A stretch of 60,621 bases of DNA. Origin: an uncultured Gammaproteobacteria bacterium. Lineage in GTDB: Bacteria > Pseudomonadota > Gammaproteobacteria > Arenicellales > UBA868. Below the pieces are notes generated by a model. The model was given only the letters and a program-made list of their open reading frames with translations. It searched no databases and was not told where the DNA came from. The DNA lies in the NCBI GenBank assembly GCA_905612355.1, contig CAJQRU010000013.1, positions 1-60,621 of the forward strand, given 5' to 3'. The position numbers and the translations under genes are program-made. Shown piece by piece: positions 47,069-56,364 of this stretch; the stretch's first letter is position 1, and each line of letters begins with the position of its first letter.

Positions 47069-48145
47069 ATGGCTAAACGGGAAATGCGTAAAGCGATAGA
47101 AACCGGTTGTCCCGATGGGTTTCAATATATGCATCCATTGATGGTCAAGAATTTTGGCCAGTGGAAAACACATGATCATCCTCGCCCCGGGGTGTTACGC
47201 CATATTGCCAAGAGTGGTGATGCCATCTGGACGGTGCGCGCCGGAACACAACGAATTCTCGATGTTTTTACGCTGCGTCAGTTGTGCGACATTGGGGACC
47301 GCTATGCAGATGGGCGTGTGCGTTTCACGATTCGGAGCAACATTGAATACATGTTGGCGGATGAAGAAAAAGTGGCCCCGTTGATCAAGGCACTAGAAGC
47401 CGCAGGTTTCGTCGTTGGGGGCACGGGCAATTCTGTTGCCATGATTTCTCACACGCAAGGCTGGTTGCATTGCGATATTCCAGGGACGGATGCATCGGGT
47501 GTGGTCAAGGCGATGATGGATGAGCTCATCGATGAGTTTAAGAGCTGTAATATGCCCAATCGTGTTCACATCACGACTTCATGTTGCCAGATTAACTGCG
47601 GTGGGCAGGGCGATATTGCGATTAATGTGCAGCACACTAAGCCGCCAAGAATTAACCATGATCTTGTTGCCAATATGTGCGAGCGGCCGTCGGTGGTTGC
47701 GCGCTGTCCGGTGGCTGCTATACGGCCCGCCCAGGTGAATGGCAAGCCGACCCTCGAAGTCGATGAGAAAAAGTGTATTTGTTGCGGCGCGTGCTATCCA
47801 CCATGTCCGCCAATGCAGATCAATGATCCGGAACACACCAAACTCGCGATCTGGGTTGGTGGTAATCATTCCAATGCCCGTAGCAAGCCCAGTTTCCAGA
47901 AACTAGTGGCTTCGGGTATTCCAAATAATCCTCCTCGCTGGCCCGAAGCCACTGCGATTGTTAAACGGATTCTCCGTTGTTACAAGGAGGATGGGCGAGA
48001 TTGGGAACGAGTCAACGACTGGATTGACCGGATCGGTTGGCCACGGTTTTTCGAATTAACTGGATTGCCATTTACCAAATACCACATCGACAATTGGCGT
48101 GGCGCACGTAAGAGTCTCAACGCGTCAACTTACGTTCGAATCTAA
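47069..48145 (+). CDS. dsrB: Reverse dissimilatory sulfite reductase beta subunit
   Basis: Catalytic partner of DsrA, 358 residues. Siroheme/cluster motif TTSCCQINCGGQGDIAI and CERPSVVARCPVAAIRP, and ferredoxin-like domain CICCGACYPPCPPMQI. HTQGWLHCDIPGTDASG is a family block. 41 bp after dsrA with GCGGAGCAG upstream of the ATG. Confidence 0.97.
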   Translation: MAKREMRKAIETGCPDGFQYMHPLMVKNFGQWKTHDHPRPGVLRHIAKSGDAIWTVRAGTQRILDVFTLRQLCDIGDRYADGRVRFTIRSNIEYMLADEEKVAPLIKALEAAGFVVGGTGNSVAMISHTQGWLHCDIPGTDASGVVKAMMDELIDEFKSCNMPNRVHITTSCCQINCGGQGDIAINVQHTKPPRINHDLVANMCERPSVVARCPVAAIRPAQVNGKPTLEVDEKKCICCGACYPPCPPMQINDPEHTKLAIWVGGNHSNARSKPSFQKLVASGIPNNPPRWPEATAIVKRILRCYKEDGRDWERVNDWIDRIGWPRFFELTGLPFTKYHIDNWRGARKSLNASTYVRI

Positions 48146-48165
48146 AGGCTTGTTCGGATCAGCGA

Positions 48166-48558
48166 ATGAAATTTGCGCTGATGATTAATCAGGGACCGTA
48201 TACCCACCAGGCATCGGATACTGCTTATCATTTTGCCTGCGCGGTGCTGAAGGCCGGCCACGAGGTGTTTCGAATATTCTTCTACCATGACGGGGTTAAT
48301 AACGCTACCCGGATGACGACACCACCACAGGATGATCGACATGTGATTGATCGATGGAGTGAACTGGCCAGTCAACATAAGCTAGATCTGGTCGTTTGCG
48401 TGGCCGCGGCCCAACGGCGCGGCATTCTTGATGAAGATGAGGCTCGCCGTCACGGGAAGGATGGCGATAACTTGGCCCCAGGATTTCGAATTTCTGGCCT
48501 AGGCCAGTTAATTGAAGCGGGCATTGAAGCGGATCGGTTTCTGGTCTTTGGTAACTGA
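48166..48558 (+). CDS. dsrE: DsrE sulfurtransferase subunit
   Basis: Subunit of the DsrE2F2H2 hexamer that accepts sulfur from TusA and passes it to DsrC. The active Cys is C78 in LDLVVCVAAAQRRGI, the same number as in Allochromatium DsrE. 130 residues. Its presence separates the sulfur-oxidising Dsr system from the sulfite-reducing one. Confidence 0.96.
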   Translation: MKFALMINQGPYTHQASDTAYHFACAVLKAGHEVFRIFFYHDGVNNATRMTTPPQDDRHVIDRWSELASQHKLDLVVCVAAAQRRGILDEDEARRHGKDGDNLAPGFRISGLGQLIEAGIEADRFLVFGN

Positions 48559-48570
48559 GGGGTATTAAAT

Positions 48571-48978
48571 TTGCCAACCCGGAAGAAATTCATGTACGTC
48601 AATCGTAGCGCGCCGCATGGCACTATCTATGCACACGAGGGTCTGGAAGTGGTCCTGGTTGGGGCTGCGTTTGACCAGGAGGTGAGTATGGCGTTCGTGG
48701 GGGACGGTGTATTTCAGTTGAAACAAGCGCAAGACACCAGTGGCATTGGCACCAAGAATTTTGCTGGCGCCTACCGTGCACTGGCTGATTACGATGTAAC
48801 GCGTCTTTACGTTGAGACAGAGTCATTGGAAGAGCGCGGTCTCACTGTTGGTGATCTGATGCCGCTGACTTATGAGGATGACGAAGATGATGATCAGGAA
48901 AAATCTTCGATTACGCTCATCGATCGAGCATCTCTCGGACAATTGTTTGAAGCGCAGGACGTCATCCTTAATTTCTAG
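48571..48978 (+). CDS. dsrF: DsrF subunit of DsrEFH
   Basis: Structural subunit of DsrEFH. KKFMYVNRSAPHGTIYAHEGLEVVLVGAAFDQEVSMAF matches DsrF. Start TTG at 48571 with GAGGGG upstream; the ATG at 48592 would lose conserved KKF residues, so TTG is preferred. No cysteine is present, as expected for the non-catalytic subunit. 135 residues. Confidence 0.94.
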   Translation: MPTRKKFMYVNRSAPHGTIYAHEGLEVVLVGAAFDQEVSMAFVGDGVFQLKQAQDTSGIGTKNFAGAYRALADYDVTRLYVETESLEERGLTVGDLMPLTYEDDEDDDQEKSSITLIDRASLGQLFEAQDVILNF

Positions 48979-48987
48979 GATTGTCAA

Positions 48988-49287
48988 ATGTTACACACTG
49001 TTAACAAGTCGCCATATCAGTCTGATGCGCTGACTACTTGTTTTGGTTTAGCGCAGCCTGGCAGTGCTGTGCTGCTGATCGAAGATGGCATCTACGGAGC
49101 GATGAACAATACAAAATTCAGTACTGCTATCGTGATTGCACAGCAGTGTTGCACGATCTATGTGCTTGAGCCTGATCTCCAGGCGCGTGGTTTTGACAGT
49201 GATTGCATAATGAATGCGATCCAAACGATTGACTACGATGGATTTGTCTCCTTGGCGGAGACCTATTCGGTAGTGCAGGCATGGTGA
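48988..49287 (+). CDS. dsrH: DsrH subunit of DsrEFH
   Basis: A 99-residue TusB/DsrH-like subunit. LHTVNKSPYQSDALTTCFGLAQPGSAVLLIEDGIY is the family start, with the conserved Cys at residue 18. Starts 9 bp after dsrF and ends 28 bp before dsrC. Confidence 0.95.
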   Translation: MLHTVNKSPYQSDALTTCFGLAQPGSAVLLIEDGIYGAMNNTKFSTAIVIAQQCCTIYVLEPDLQARGFDSDCIMNAIQTIDYDGFVSLAETYSVVQAW

Positions 49288-49315
49288 CCTGCTCACTATA
49301 AGAAGGAGAAGCACG

Positions 49316-49648
49316 ATGTCTTTTGATGTGAACGGTAGATCTTATGAGACGGATGAAGAAGGATATCTCGCGGACTTAAGTGAGTGGTCGAGTGATGTGG
49401 CTGGGCACATGGCGGAGTTAGATGACTGCGATCTCACTGACAGCCACTGGGAGGTAATTAATTTCCTGCGCGAGTATTACGAGGAATACCAGATTGCCCC
49501 GGCAGTGCGTGTGTTGACAAAGGCGATTGGCAAGAGACTCGGAAAAGAGAAAGGTAACAGCAAGTACCTGTATGAACTGTTTCCCTATGGTCCGGCGAAG
49601 CAGGCCTGTAAATATGCGGGATTACCAAAACCGACGGGTTGTGTTTGA
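49316..49648 (+). CDS. dsrC: Sulfur carrier protein DsrC
   Basis: Substrate-carrying partner of DsrAB. The swinging C-terminal arm ends CKYAGLPKPTGCV with the two redox cysteines at 98 and 109 of 110 residues, so it is a true DsrC and not a one-cysteine TusE. Strong ribosome site AAGAAGGAG upstream of the ATG, fitting its usual high expression. A short hairpin follows before dsrM. Confidence 0.96.
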   Translation: MSFDVNGRSYETDEEGYLADLSEWSSDVAGHMAELDDCDLTDSHWEVINFLREYYEEYQIAPAVRVLTKAIGKRLGKEKGNSKYLYELFPYGPAKQACKYAGLPKPTGCV

Positions 49649-49669
49649 ACGCTAGAGAAGTTTTGGCGG

Positions 49670-49684
49670 GCGCCCCGAAGGCGC
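49670..49684 (+). other. Short hairpin between dsrC and dsrM
   Basis: GCGCC-CCGAA-GGCGC, a five-pair stem with a five-base loop 21 bp after dsrC. No T-run follows, so it is not a strong terminator. It might stabilise a dsrC transcript or give partial termination before the membrane-complex genes. Confidence 0.35.
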
Positions 49685-49727
49685 TTGTCGAAACGGCCGT
49701 TGTTAGGAGCGAGAGAAGCGTTGAGCC

Positions 49728-50492
49728 ATGATTCTGACCGCTATTTTTGCGATCGGGCTGTACCTTGCTGTACTGGTGTTGGTGGTGGGAACGGCGTTTC
49801 GCCTCGTTCACTACGCAAGAATACCGGTGCCTCTGGTGATACCGACCACGCCGGCCCCGGTCACTCGTATAGGCGTGGTGGCCCGCCTATTGCGCGAAGT
49901 CGTTTTCTTCGAGAGTTTGTTTAAGGGTAGTAAATGGACGTGGCTATTCGGTTGGATTTTTCACTTTGCGATGCTGGTGGTTCTGTTAGAGCATCTGCGT
50001 TATGTCAGTGAACCCGTATGGGGGTGGATCGTGGCCATACAATGGATAGGCCTCTATGCGGGTATTGCTATGTGCCTTGGGCTGGTTGGCCTCGCAGTGC
50101 GTCGTGTCGTGGTTGATCGCATTCGCTATATCAGCGCACCGTCTGATCACCTGATGCTTCTTCTTCTTATTGGAATTGGCGCCAGTGGTGTTGGTATGAA
50201 AGTGTTCTGGCATACAGATATTGTCGCACTGAAAGCTTTTGTCATTGGATTGATACGATTTGACTGGCAGCCCTTGCCTGGCGACCCTGTGCTCCTTGTT
50301 CATCTGTCGCTGGTGATTTTTTTAATGCTGATCTTTCCGTTCAGCAAGTTACTGCATGCACCGGCCGTGTTTTTTAGTCCGACCCTCAACATGGTTGATA
50401 CGCCGCGCGAGCACCGCCATGTTTCGGGATGGGGAGAAACACGAACCAGTCATCGCAAAGTAGTGTCGCAGGAGCCAAAGCCACGTGGTTAA
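49728..50492 (+). CDS. dsrM: DsrM membrane cytochrome b subunit
   Basis: NarI-like heme b membrane protein of the DsrMKJOP complex, 254 residues with about five or six helices (ILTAIFAIGLYLAVLVLVVGTA, FGWIFHFAMLVVLLEHL, LMLLLLIGIGASGVGM, LVHLSLVIFLMLIFPFSKLLHAP). Paired His residues in these helices (FHFAMLVVLLEH, VHLSL/KLLHAP) are likely heme ligands. It exchanges electrons with the quinone pool. Overlaps dsrK by eight bases. Confidence 0.93.
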   Translation: MILTAIFAIGLYLAVLVLVVGTAFRLVHYARIPVPLVIPTTPAPVTRIGVVARLLREVVFFESLFKGSKWTWLFGWIFHFAMLVVLLEHLRYVSEPVWGWIVAIQWIGLYAGIAMCLGLVGLAVRRVVVDRIRYISAPSDHLMLLLLIGIGASGVGMKVFWHTDIVALKAFVIGLIRFDWQPLPGDPVLLVHLSLVIFLMLIFPFSKLLHAPAVFFSPTLNMVDTPREHRHVSGWGETRTSHRKVVSQEPKPRG

Positions 50493-51981
50493 GCAGGAGT
50501 TTCCCGTGCCGGTGATTACCGAGCATCTCCAGGTGCCGCGGGTGCAGCCCGATGCTATGGCAGAGACGAAACCCTTTGTTGCTAAGGCCGAATTTCAAGA
50601 GGCGTTAGGCTTTCCTGGTGAATTGGTCGACAACTGGCAATCAGTTGCGCTGGATAAAATGTCGGAACTGCTGGGTAAGTATCGCGCGCTCCCTGTATTT
50701 CTGGATGCTTGTGTGAAATGTGGTGCGTGTACTGATAAGTGTCATTACTACCTTGGTACGGGTGATCCGAAGAATATGCCGGTCGCACGACAGGATCTCA
50801 TGCGCAATGTATATCGTCGTTATTTTACTTTCGCCGGTCGTTATTTCCCGAAGTTGGTCGGTGCCCAGGACCTGACGGAGTCAGTGCTGGAAGACTGGTA
50901 CCGCTATTACCATCAATGCTCAGAGTGCCGTCGTTGTTCTGTGTATTGTCCTTTTGGAATTGATACAGCTGAGATCACGATGGCGGGGCGAGAGATTCTG
51001 GCGTCAGTTGGACTCGGCCAGAAGTATGCCAATGAAATTCTTGGGAAGGTCCACAAGATAGGGAATAACCTCGGGCTACCGGAACCCGCCTTGGCCGACA
51101 CCCTGACAGGATTGGAGGAGGAAGTTGAAGAAGACATCGGCGTCAAGGTGCGTTTCCCCTTAGATGAAGCGGGGGCAGATGTCCTGTTAGTGACACCATC
51201 GGCAGATTTTTTTGCTGAACCGCATGTGGATGGCCTGATTGGTTATGCCAAGGTGTTTCATCAGGCCGGTATCCGTTGGACCCTGAGCTCTTACGCATCT
51301 GAAGCTGCCAATTTTGGGATCTTTATCGGCAACTACGATCAGATGCAAAAAGTAGCGGAGCGAATTCGCCAGGCAGCGCTTGATCTGGGTGTGCGTCGAA
51401 TTGTCATTGGAGAGTGTGGCCACGCGTGGCGAGTGGCCTACAGTTACTGGAACACCTTGATCGGCCCGTTCGATTTTCTTGATACAGATTATCCGGCGCC
51501 GCAACACATGTGTGAACTGACTTATGATCTTATTCAGCGGGGGGCCTTGACGCTGGATCCAGCAGCCAATGATAAAAAAATCGTGACTTTTCATGATTCG
51601 TGCAATGTATCCCGTGGATCGCGTATGGGTTCGACTCCAGGAGGCCAATTCACACTGCCGCGTGGAATAATTCAAGCTGTCTGCAATCACTTTGTTGACA
51701 TGGCACCTGAAACGACGCACGAACAAACATTCTGTTGTGGCGGCGGTGGCGGATTGCTGACGGACGACTTACTGGAACTCCGAGTGAAGGGGGCGTTGCC
51801 GCGGGTGACGGCCCTCAAGCAGGTGGTGGATAACCACGGAGTCACTCATATGGCCGCCATCTGCGCCATTTGTAAGAGTCAATTTTCCAGAGTGTTGCCG
51901 ATCTATGGGTTTGACATGGATATGATCGTTAGCGTGCATCAGTTAGTCGGCGATGCACTGGTATTTGACTCGGCGCACTGA
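50485..51981 (+). CDS. dsrK: DsrK heterodisulfide-reductase-like Fe-S subunit
   Basis: HdrD-like catalytic subunit, 498 residues, proposed to act on the DsrC trisulfide/disulfide. Two [4Fe-4S] motifs: CVKCGACTDKCHYYL and CSECRRCSVYCPFG. C-terminal CCG domains include DSCNVSRGSRMG and FCCGGGGGLLTDD, for the special cluster. GTG start overlapping dsrM. Membrane attached through DsrM. Confidence 0.95.
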   Translation: MVKQEFPVPVITEHLQVPRVQPDAMAETKPFVAKAEFQEALGFPGELVDNWQSVALDKMSELLGKYRALPVFLDACVKCGACTDKCHYYLGTGDPKNMPVARQDLMRNVYRRYFTFAGRYFPKLVGAQDLTESVLEDWYRYYHQCSECRRCSVYCPFGIDTAEITMAGREILASVGLGQKYANEILGKVHKIGNNLGLPEPALADTLTGLEEEVEEDIGVKVRFPLDEAGADVLLVTPSADFFAEPHVDGLIGYAKVFHQAGIRWTLSSYASEAANFGIFIGNYDQMQKVAERIRQAALDLGVRRIVIGECGHAWRVAYSYWNTLIGPFDFLDTDYPAPQHMCELTYDLIQRGALTLDPAANDKKIVTFHDSCNVSRGSRMGSTPGGQFTLPRGIIQAVCNHFVDMAPETTHEQTFCCGGGGGLLTDDLLELRVKGALPRVTALKQVVDNHGVTHMAAICAICKSQFSRVLPIYGFDMDMIVSVHQLVGDALVFDSAH

Positions 51982-52015
51982 TTGAAGTTGCGATAACCAA
52001 GCGAACTGAAACACT

Positions 52016-53962
52016 GTGACTGAAGAACTCTCGACACCGTTGAACTACCGTCGTTATCAGGATGGAGATCATACCTGGAGTGATTTTAAAGATGACATTT
52101 TCGTTGGAGATGCGTCGGATAAATGCCCCACCTATGTTCACCGTACACCACCGTGCCAGGGCAGTTGTCCCTCGGGCGAGGATATCCGGGGTTACTTGCA
52201 GATTGTGAGAGGCATGGAGCGACCACCAGAGGGCATGGCCTGGCAAGAATATGCATTTGCCCGTGCAACTGATGCCAACCCATTCCCCTCAATGATGGGT
52301 CGTGTCTGCCCGGCACCTTGTGAGGATGGTTGCAACCGTAACGATGTGGAAGAGTTTGTTGGCATCAATGCGGTAGAGCAATTTATCGGAGACACCGCGT
52401 ATAAAAATGGCTATCGCTTTGCTGAGCCGCCGCCCCTGACAGGAAAGCGGGTCGCTATTGTGGGAGGGGGTCCTGCAGGCCTGTCGGCAGCTTACCAATT
52501 GCGACGCAAGGGTCATGCGTCGACTATCTTTGAGACACAAGATCAACTCGGGGGTATGTTCCGCTATGGGATTCCGGGCTATCGTACGCCGCGTGATGTG
52601 CTCGATGCTGAAATCGAACGGATTCTTGCGCTAGGTGACATCGAGGTCAGGACCGGTGTGCGTGTTGGTCGTGACGTCTCAATCGTTAGTCTGGAGCGCG
52701 ATTTCGATGCTTTGTTGTGGGCAATCGGTGCACAACAGGGTCGGGGTCTGCCTGTTCCAGGTTGGTCAGATACACCGAATTGCGTCTCTGGAGTGCGTTT
52801 TCTTGAGGCGTTTAACGCCGGCAAACTGCAGGTCACGGCCAGTAAGGTAATTTGTATTGGCGGGGGAGATACCTCCGTTGATGTGGTATCGGTCGCCCGG
52901 CGGTTGGGCAAGATCGAGAATATTCGGGAAAAGGATCGCGCTGAACGCGTTATCGGTGGCTACGCAGCCCATGACTCGGCGATGGCAGCGGCTCGAGAAG
53001 GTGCAGAGGTTACGCTGACCGCGCTATTTGACAGAGAGGCAATGACGGCGACCGAAACGGAAGTAGACGATGCGCTGACCGAAGGGGTGCGCGTCTTCAA
53101 TGGAGTGATGCCCATTGGTCTTGTCCGTAACGGAGATGGGCGCGCTGTGGGTTTGCAGCTTGCTCGTTGCAAAGTTGACGAAAAAGGTATTCCTACCCCG
53201 CAGGAGGGAACAGAGTTTGAGGTCGAAGCGGATCTCATCGTTTCAGCCATCGGCCAAGGAGGCGATCTCACTGGCCTCGAAGAACTGGGAAACGATAAGC
53301 ATTTAATCGAAGCAGATGCGTTTTACCGGGTGCCAGGCCGCGAAGGACATTTCGTTGCTGGCGATATTATTCGTCCTCACCTGCTGACAACGGCCATTGG
53401 TCAGGCGTCTGTGGCAGCGCAGAGTATTGATGAGTTTTTTGCTAACGAGATACGGCCGCGTCGTCCACGGGTAGATGTCCATCATTTCGATTTATTGAAC
53501 AAGCTGAACGAGCATCAGTTGGCACCGACACCTTACGATCACACCCAGTCCTGGGGGACCGATGCGGGCCAGTTCGCGGTCCATAATTACGAGGACCGTG
53601 CTGCCCACGAAATTATTCCGAGCCAGCGCCTGTTCCTAGGCCACTTCGGTTATGAATCGCGTAATCAACGCAAGGACCGAGTACCCACTAGCGATGAAGT
53701 ATTGGGCGATTTTGACGAGCGCCGGCTGAACCTCAGCGAAGAGCAGGCCGTGGCCGAGGCAAAACGTTGCATGAGTTGTGGCATGTGTTTCGAATGCGAT
53801 AATTGTGTGATTTTCTGTCCACAGGACGCGGTCTTTCGCGTAAACAAAGATCGATCAACTACTGGTCGCTACGTCGACACAGATTATGATCGTTGTATTG
53901 GGTGCCATATCTGTGCCGATGTTTGTCCGACGGGTTACATTGACATGGGCCTTGGCAAGTAG
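52016..53962 (+). CDS. dsrL: DsrL iron-sulfur flavoprotein (NAD(P)H:acceptor oxidoreductase)
   Basis: Electron partner of rDsrAB, 648 residues, related to the GltD small subunit of glutamate synthase. N-terminal cluster motif in PPCQGSCPSGEDIRGYLQ and CPAPCEDGC; FAD site VAIVGGGPAGLSAAYQLRR; NAD(P) site ICIGGGDTSVDV; C-terminal double ferredoxin CMSCGMCFECDNCVIFCP and CIGCHICADVCPTGYI. The ferredoxin tail is the feature of oxidative-type DsrL-1. GTG start, 34 bp after dsrK. Confidence 0.95.
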   Translation: MTEELSTPLNYRRYQDGDHTWSDFKDDIFVGDASDKCPTYVHRTPPCQGSCPSGEDIRGYLQIVRGMERPPEGMAWQEYAFARATDANPFPSMMGRVCPAPCEDGCNRNDVEEFVGINAVEQFIGDTAYKNGYRFAEPPPLTGKRVAIVGGGPAGLSAAYQLRRKGHASTIFETQDQLGGMFRYGIPGYRTPRDVLDAEIERILALGDIEVRTGVRVGRDVSIVSLERDFDALLWAIGAQQGRGLPVPGWSDTPNCVSGVRFLEAFNAGKLQVTASKVICIGGGDTSVDVVSVARRLGKIENIREKDRAERVIGGYAAHDSAMAAAREGAEVTLTALFDREAMTATETEVDDALTEGVRVFNGVMPIGLVRNGDGRAVGLQLARCKVDEKGIPTPQEGTEFEVEADLIVSAIGQGGDLTGLEELGNDKHLIEADAFYRVPGREGHFVAGDIIRPHLLTTAIGQASVAAQSIDEFFANEIRPRRPRVDVHHFDLLNKLNEHQLAPTPYDHTQSWGTDAGQFAVHNYEDRAAHEIIPSQRLFLGHFGYESRNQRKDRVPTSDEVLGDFDERRLNLSEEQAVAEAKRCMSCGMCFECDNCVIFCPQDAVFRVNKDRSTTGRYVDTDYDRCIGCHICADVCPTGYIDMGLGK

Positions 53963-53980
53963 CGCGGTAGCGAACAGACG

Positions 53981-54358
53981 ATGGGATCCGTTTGGCGATT
54001 GCTTCCTTTGATCATGTTGACTGGTGTTTTGCCATGGTCGGTCATTGCGGATGAGCCGATTTTCCCGCGCGCGCGCGGTGAGCGTTGTGTGGAGCCGGTT
54101 GGTGTGATGCGCAGAGCGCACTTTGAGTTTCTTAATCACCAGGGTCAACAGACAGTGGAACGTGGCATCAGGATAGGTCGCCATAGTTTGGCCGGGTGCG
54201 TCGGTTGCCATGCGGCTCGCGATCAGAACGCCGACTGGGTTCCGGTGTCCGCCCCGGGGCAGTTCTGTGATAGCTGTCATAGTTACGCGGCGGTGCGTAT
54301 CGACTGTTTTTCTTGCCACCGGGCTGTGCCAGAGGCCGATAGGGCAATGGGCAACTGA
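53981..54358 (+). CDS. dsrJ: DsrJ periplasmic triheme cytochrome c
   Basis: A 125-residue cytochrome with an uncleaved or N-terminal anchor (LLPLIMLTGVLPWSVIA). Three heme motifs: CVGCH (73-77), CDSCH (96-100) and CFSCH (109-113). C36 in GERCVEP corresponds to the unusual Cys heme ligand of Allochromatium DsrJ. The stop overlaps the dsrO start by one base. Confidence 0.94.
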   Translation: MGSVWRLLPLIMLTGVLPWSVIADEPIFPRARGERCVEPVGVMRRAHFEFLNHQGQQTVERGIRIGRHSLAGCVGCHAARDQNADWVPVSAPGQFCDSCHSYAAVRIDCFSCHRAVPEADRAMGN

Positions 54359-55107
54359 TGGCCGCCGGCGATACAAGTACGCTTCCGAGGCGGGAGCTTC
54401 TGGGTCGGGCAAGCGCTCTCGCCGGCCTTGTGGTGTCGTTTGCACCGGGTATGCGCCTGATTGATCTGGCTGCTGCCAAGCCGGATGGTGAAGCGGCTAG
54501 CGCCGAGGTGCGATGGGGCATGTTGGTGGATACAACCCGCTGTGTGTCGGGATGTGACGCCTGTGTCAACGCCTGCGCGACGGAGCATGGCCTTGAGATG
54601 ACCGACCGACCAGAGATTGATGCGCAATGGATTCGGAAGGTGGACCTGATCGATGAGGATTCTGGAAAAGAGATATCACTGCCAGTGATGTGCCAGCACT
54701 GTGAGGATGCGCCGTGTGTTGCTGTGTGTCCCACTGGCGCATCATTTCGAAGGGAAGACGGCATCGTGTTGGTCAACCAGCACACGTGTATCGGTTGCCG
54801 TTACTGCATGATGGCTTGCCCGTATAAGGCACGCTCGTTTATTCACATTAATCTGACTGGTCAACGGACTCATTCCCCGAGAGGTAAGGGAACGGTCGAA
54901 AGTTGCACTTTTTGTGTGCATCGGGTTGACCGTGATCGTGAACCTGCTTGTGTCGAGGCCTGTACAGCGGCGGGCCATCAGGCACTGCTGTTTGGGGATT
55001 TGTCAGACAATGAAGGGGAGTTGGCGCAGCGGTTGGGTGAGGTGCAGACGCAGCAACTCAGAAGTGACCTCGGGACTAATCCTGGTGTGCACTACCATGG
55101 ACTGTGA
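54358..55107 (+). CDS. dsrO: DsrO periplasmic ferredoxin-like subunit
   Basis: Exported four-cluster ferredoxin of the DMSO-reductase B type, 249 residues. Tat signal with PRRELLGRASALAGLVVSFAPG. Cluster cysteines in CVSGCDACVNACATEH, CQHCEDAPCVAVCPTG, CIGCRYCMMACPYKAR and CTFCVHRV/CVEACTAAG. Pairs with DsrP in the periplasmic part of DsrMKJOP. Confidence 0.95.
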   Translation: MAAGDTSTLPRRELLGRASALAGLVVSFAPGMRLIDLAAAKPDGEAASAEVRWGMLVDTTRCVSGCDACVNACATEHGLEMTDRPEIDAQWIRKVDLIDEDSGKEISLPVMCQHCEDAPCVAVCPTGASFRREDGIVLVNQHTCIGCRYCMMACPYKARSFIHINLTGQRTHSPRGKGTVESCTFCVHRVDRDREPACVEACTAAGHQALLFGDLSDNEGELAQRLGEVQTQQLRSDLGTNPGVHYHGL

Positions 55108-55119
55108 TGAGATAGTTTG

Positions 55120-56319
55120 ATGAATAACACGGGCTATCATGTTGCACCGGCGCAAGGATTCTGGCTGTTCGTGCTTATCCTGGTGCCGATGGTCATTGCA
55201 GCGCTGTGGTCGGCGCATCAGATGGACACCGCTGGCCACGCCATTACAGGAATGAACAATCAGGTGGTTTGGGGCTTGCCGCATGTCTTTGCCGTATTTT
55301 TGATTCTCTGTGCATCAGGCGCCCTGAACCCGGCTTCCTTATCGACGGTGTTTGGTCGCACGCGCTATGCGCCGATCGCTCGGCTGTCGGGTGTTTTCGC
55401 CATTTGCCTGTTGGTTGGTGGTTTGGTAGTGCTGGTATTGGACCTTGGTCGACCCGACCGACTCCAGGTGGCCATCACCACCTATAACTTTCGGTCAATT
55501 TTTGCTTGGAATGTATTTGGCTATACCGGTTTCATCGTGATCGTTGGGGTTTATCTGGCGTGTTCCATGGACAACGCGCCTCGTGGCGCTGTCAAGACGG
55601 CAGGTTATGTTGCCTTTGCCTGGCGGATATTGCTGACCAGTGGAACGGGCGCAATATTCGGCGTCTTGGTCGCTCGTGAGGGCTATGATGCGGCTATTCT
55701 CGTACCGCTTTTCGTGGCCACCTCGTTTGCTCTTGGCACCGCAATTTTTTTGATCGGCCTGGTGCTTTCATTTCGTTGGAACGGTCAGGTGCCAGATCCG
55801 GAGGTGCTGACAAAATTGGGACGATTGCTCGCCATATTTGTGTTGGTTGTCCTTTGCTTGGTGGCCGTCCAAACACTCACCAGTCTTTACGGTGGTCGTG
55901 AGCGAGGTGTCGTCGAGTTTCTATTGTTTTCGGGTGGGGTCTATCCAGTTTTGTTCTGGCTGGGTCAAGTGGGCCTTGGCAGTATTTTGCCATTGATGTT
56001 GCTGTATTCACGTCGCGCGCGCGGGTGTGCTTCCATCCTGACAGCATCTGTTTTGGTCATGGTCGGAGGGCTTTGCCAGCTTTACGTGCTCATCATTGGT
56101 GGCCAGGTTTATCCGCTGCGCATTTTCCCAGGGTATCGTTCGAGCAGCAGTTTTTTCGATGGTGTTGTTGCTGATTACGCGCCAACTTTGTGGGAAGTGC
56201 TGCTGGGTGTTGGTGGCGTGGCAATGGCCGTGTTGCTCTGCCTGGTAGCCATGCGAACACTGCCGTTGCTGCCTCGTGCATTGCCCTTAAAGCCGGGCAC
56301 GTTGGTGAGAGATCCATAA
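55120..56319 (+). CDS. dsrP: DsrP NrfD-type membrane subunit
   Basis: Integral membrane protein of about 400 residues with some ten helices, NrfD/PsrC family (FWLFVLILVPMVIAALW, VVWGLPHVFAVFLILCASGALN, LVGGLVVLVLDLGRPDRL, and others). It interacts with quinone and takes or gives electrons through DsrO. ATG at 55120, with an in-frame TTG directly before it. 45 bp before dsrN. Confidence 0.93.
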   Translation: MNNTGYHVAPAQGFWLFVLILVPMVIAALWSAHQMDTAGHAITGMNNQVVWGLPHVFAVFLILCASGALNPASLSTVFGRTRYAPIARLSGVFAICLLVGGLVVLVLDLGRPDRLQVAITTYNFRSIFAWNVFGYTGFIVIVGVYLACSMDNAPRGAVKTAGYVAFAWRILLTSGTGAIFGVLVAREGYDAAILVPLFVATSFALGTAIFLIGLVLSFRWNGQVPDPEVLTKLGRLLAIFVLVVLCLVAVQTLTSLYGGRERGVVEFLLFSGGVYPVLFWLGQVGLGSILPLMLLYSRRARGCASILTASVLVMVGGLCQLYVLIIGGQVYPLRIFPGYRSSSSFFDGVVADYAPTLWEVLLGVGGVAMAVLLCLVAMRTLPLLPRALPLKPGTLVRDP

Positions 56320-56364
56320 CGCCTGCGCCTTTAGTCGCATGGGATCGTCGCGGCTGGATTGACC

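Noticed and set aside
53855-54785. Two long - strand frames opposite dsrL, dsrJ and dsrO
   Set aside because: The + strand products carry heme and Fe-S motifs; the antisense frames are rich in Arg, His, Pro and Ser, typical of shadows.
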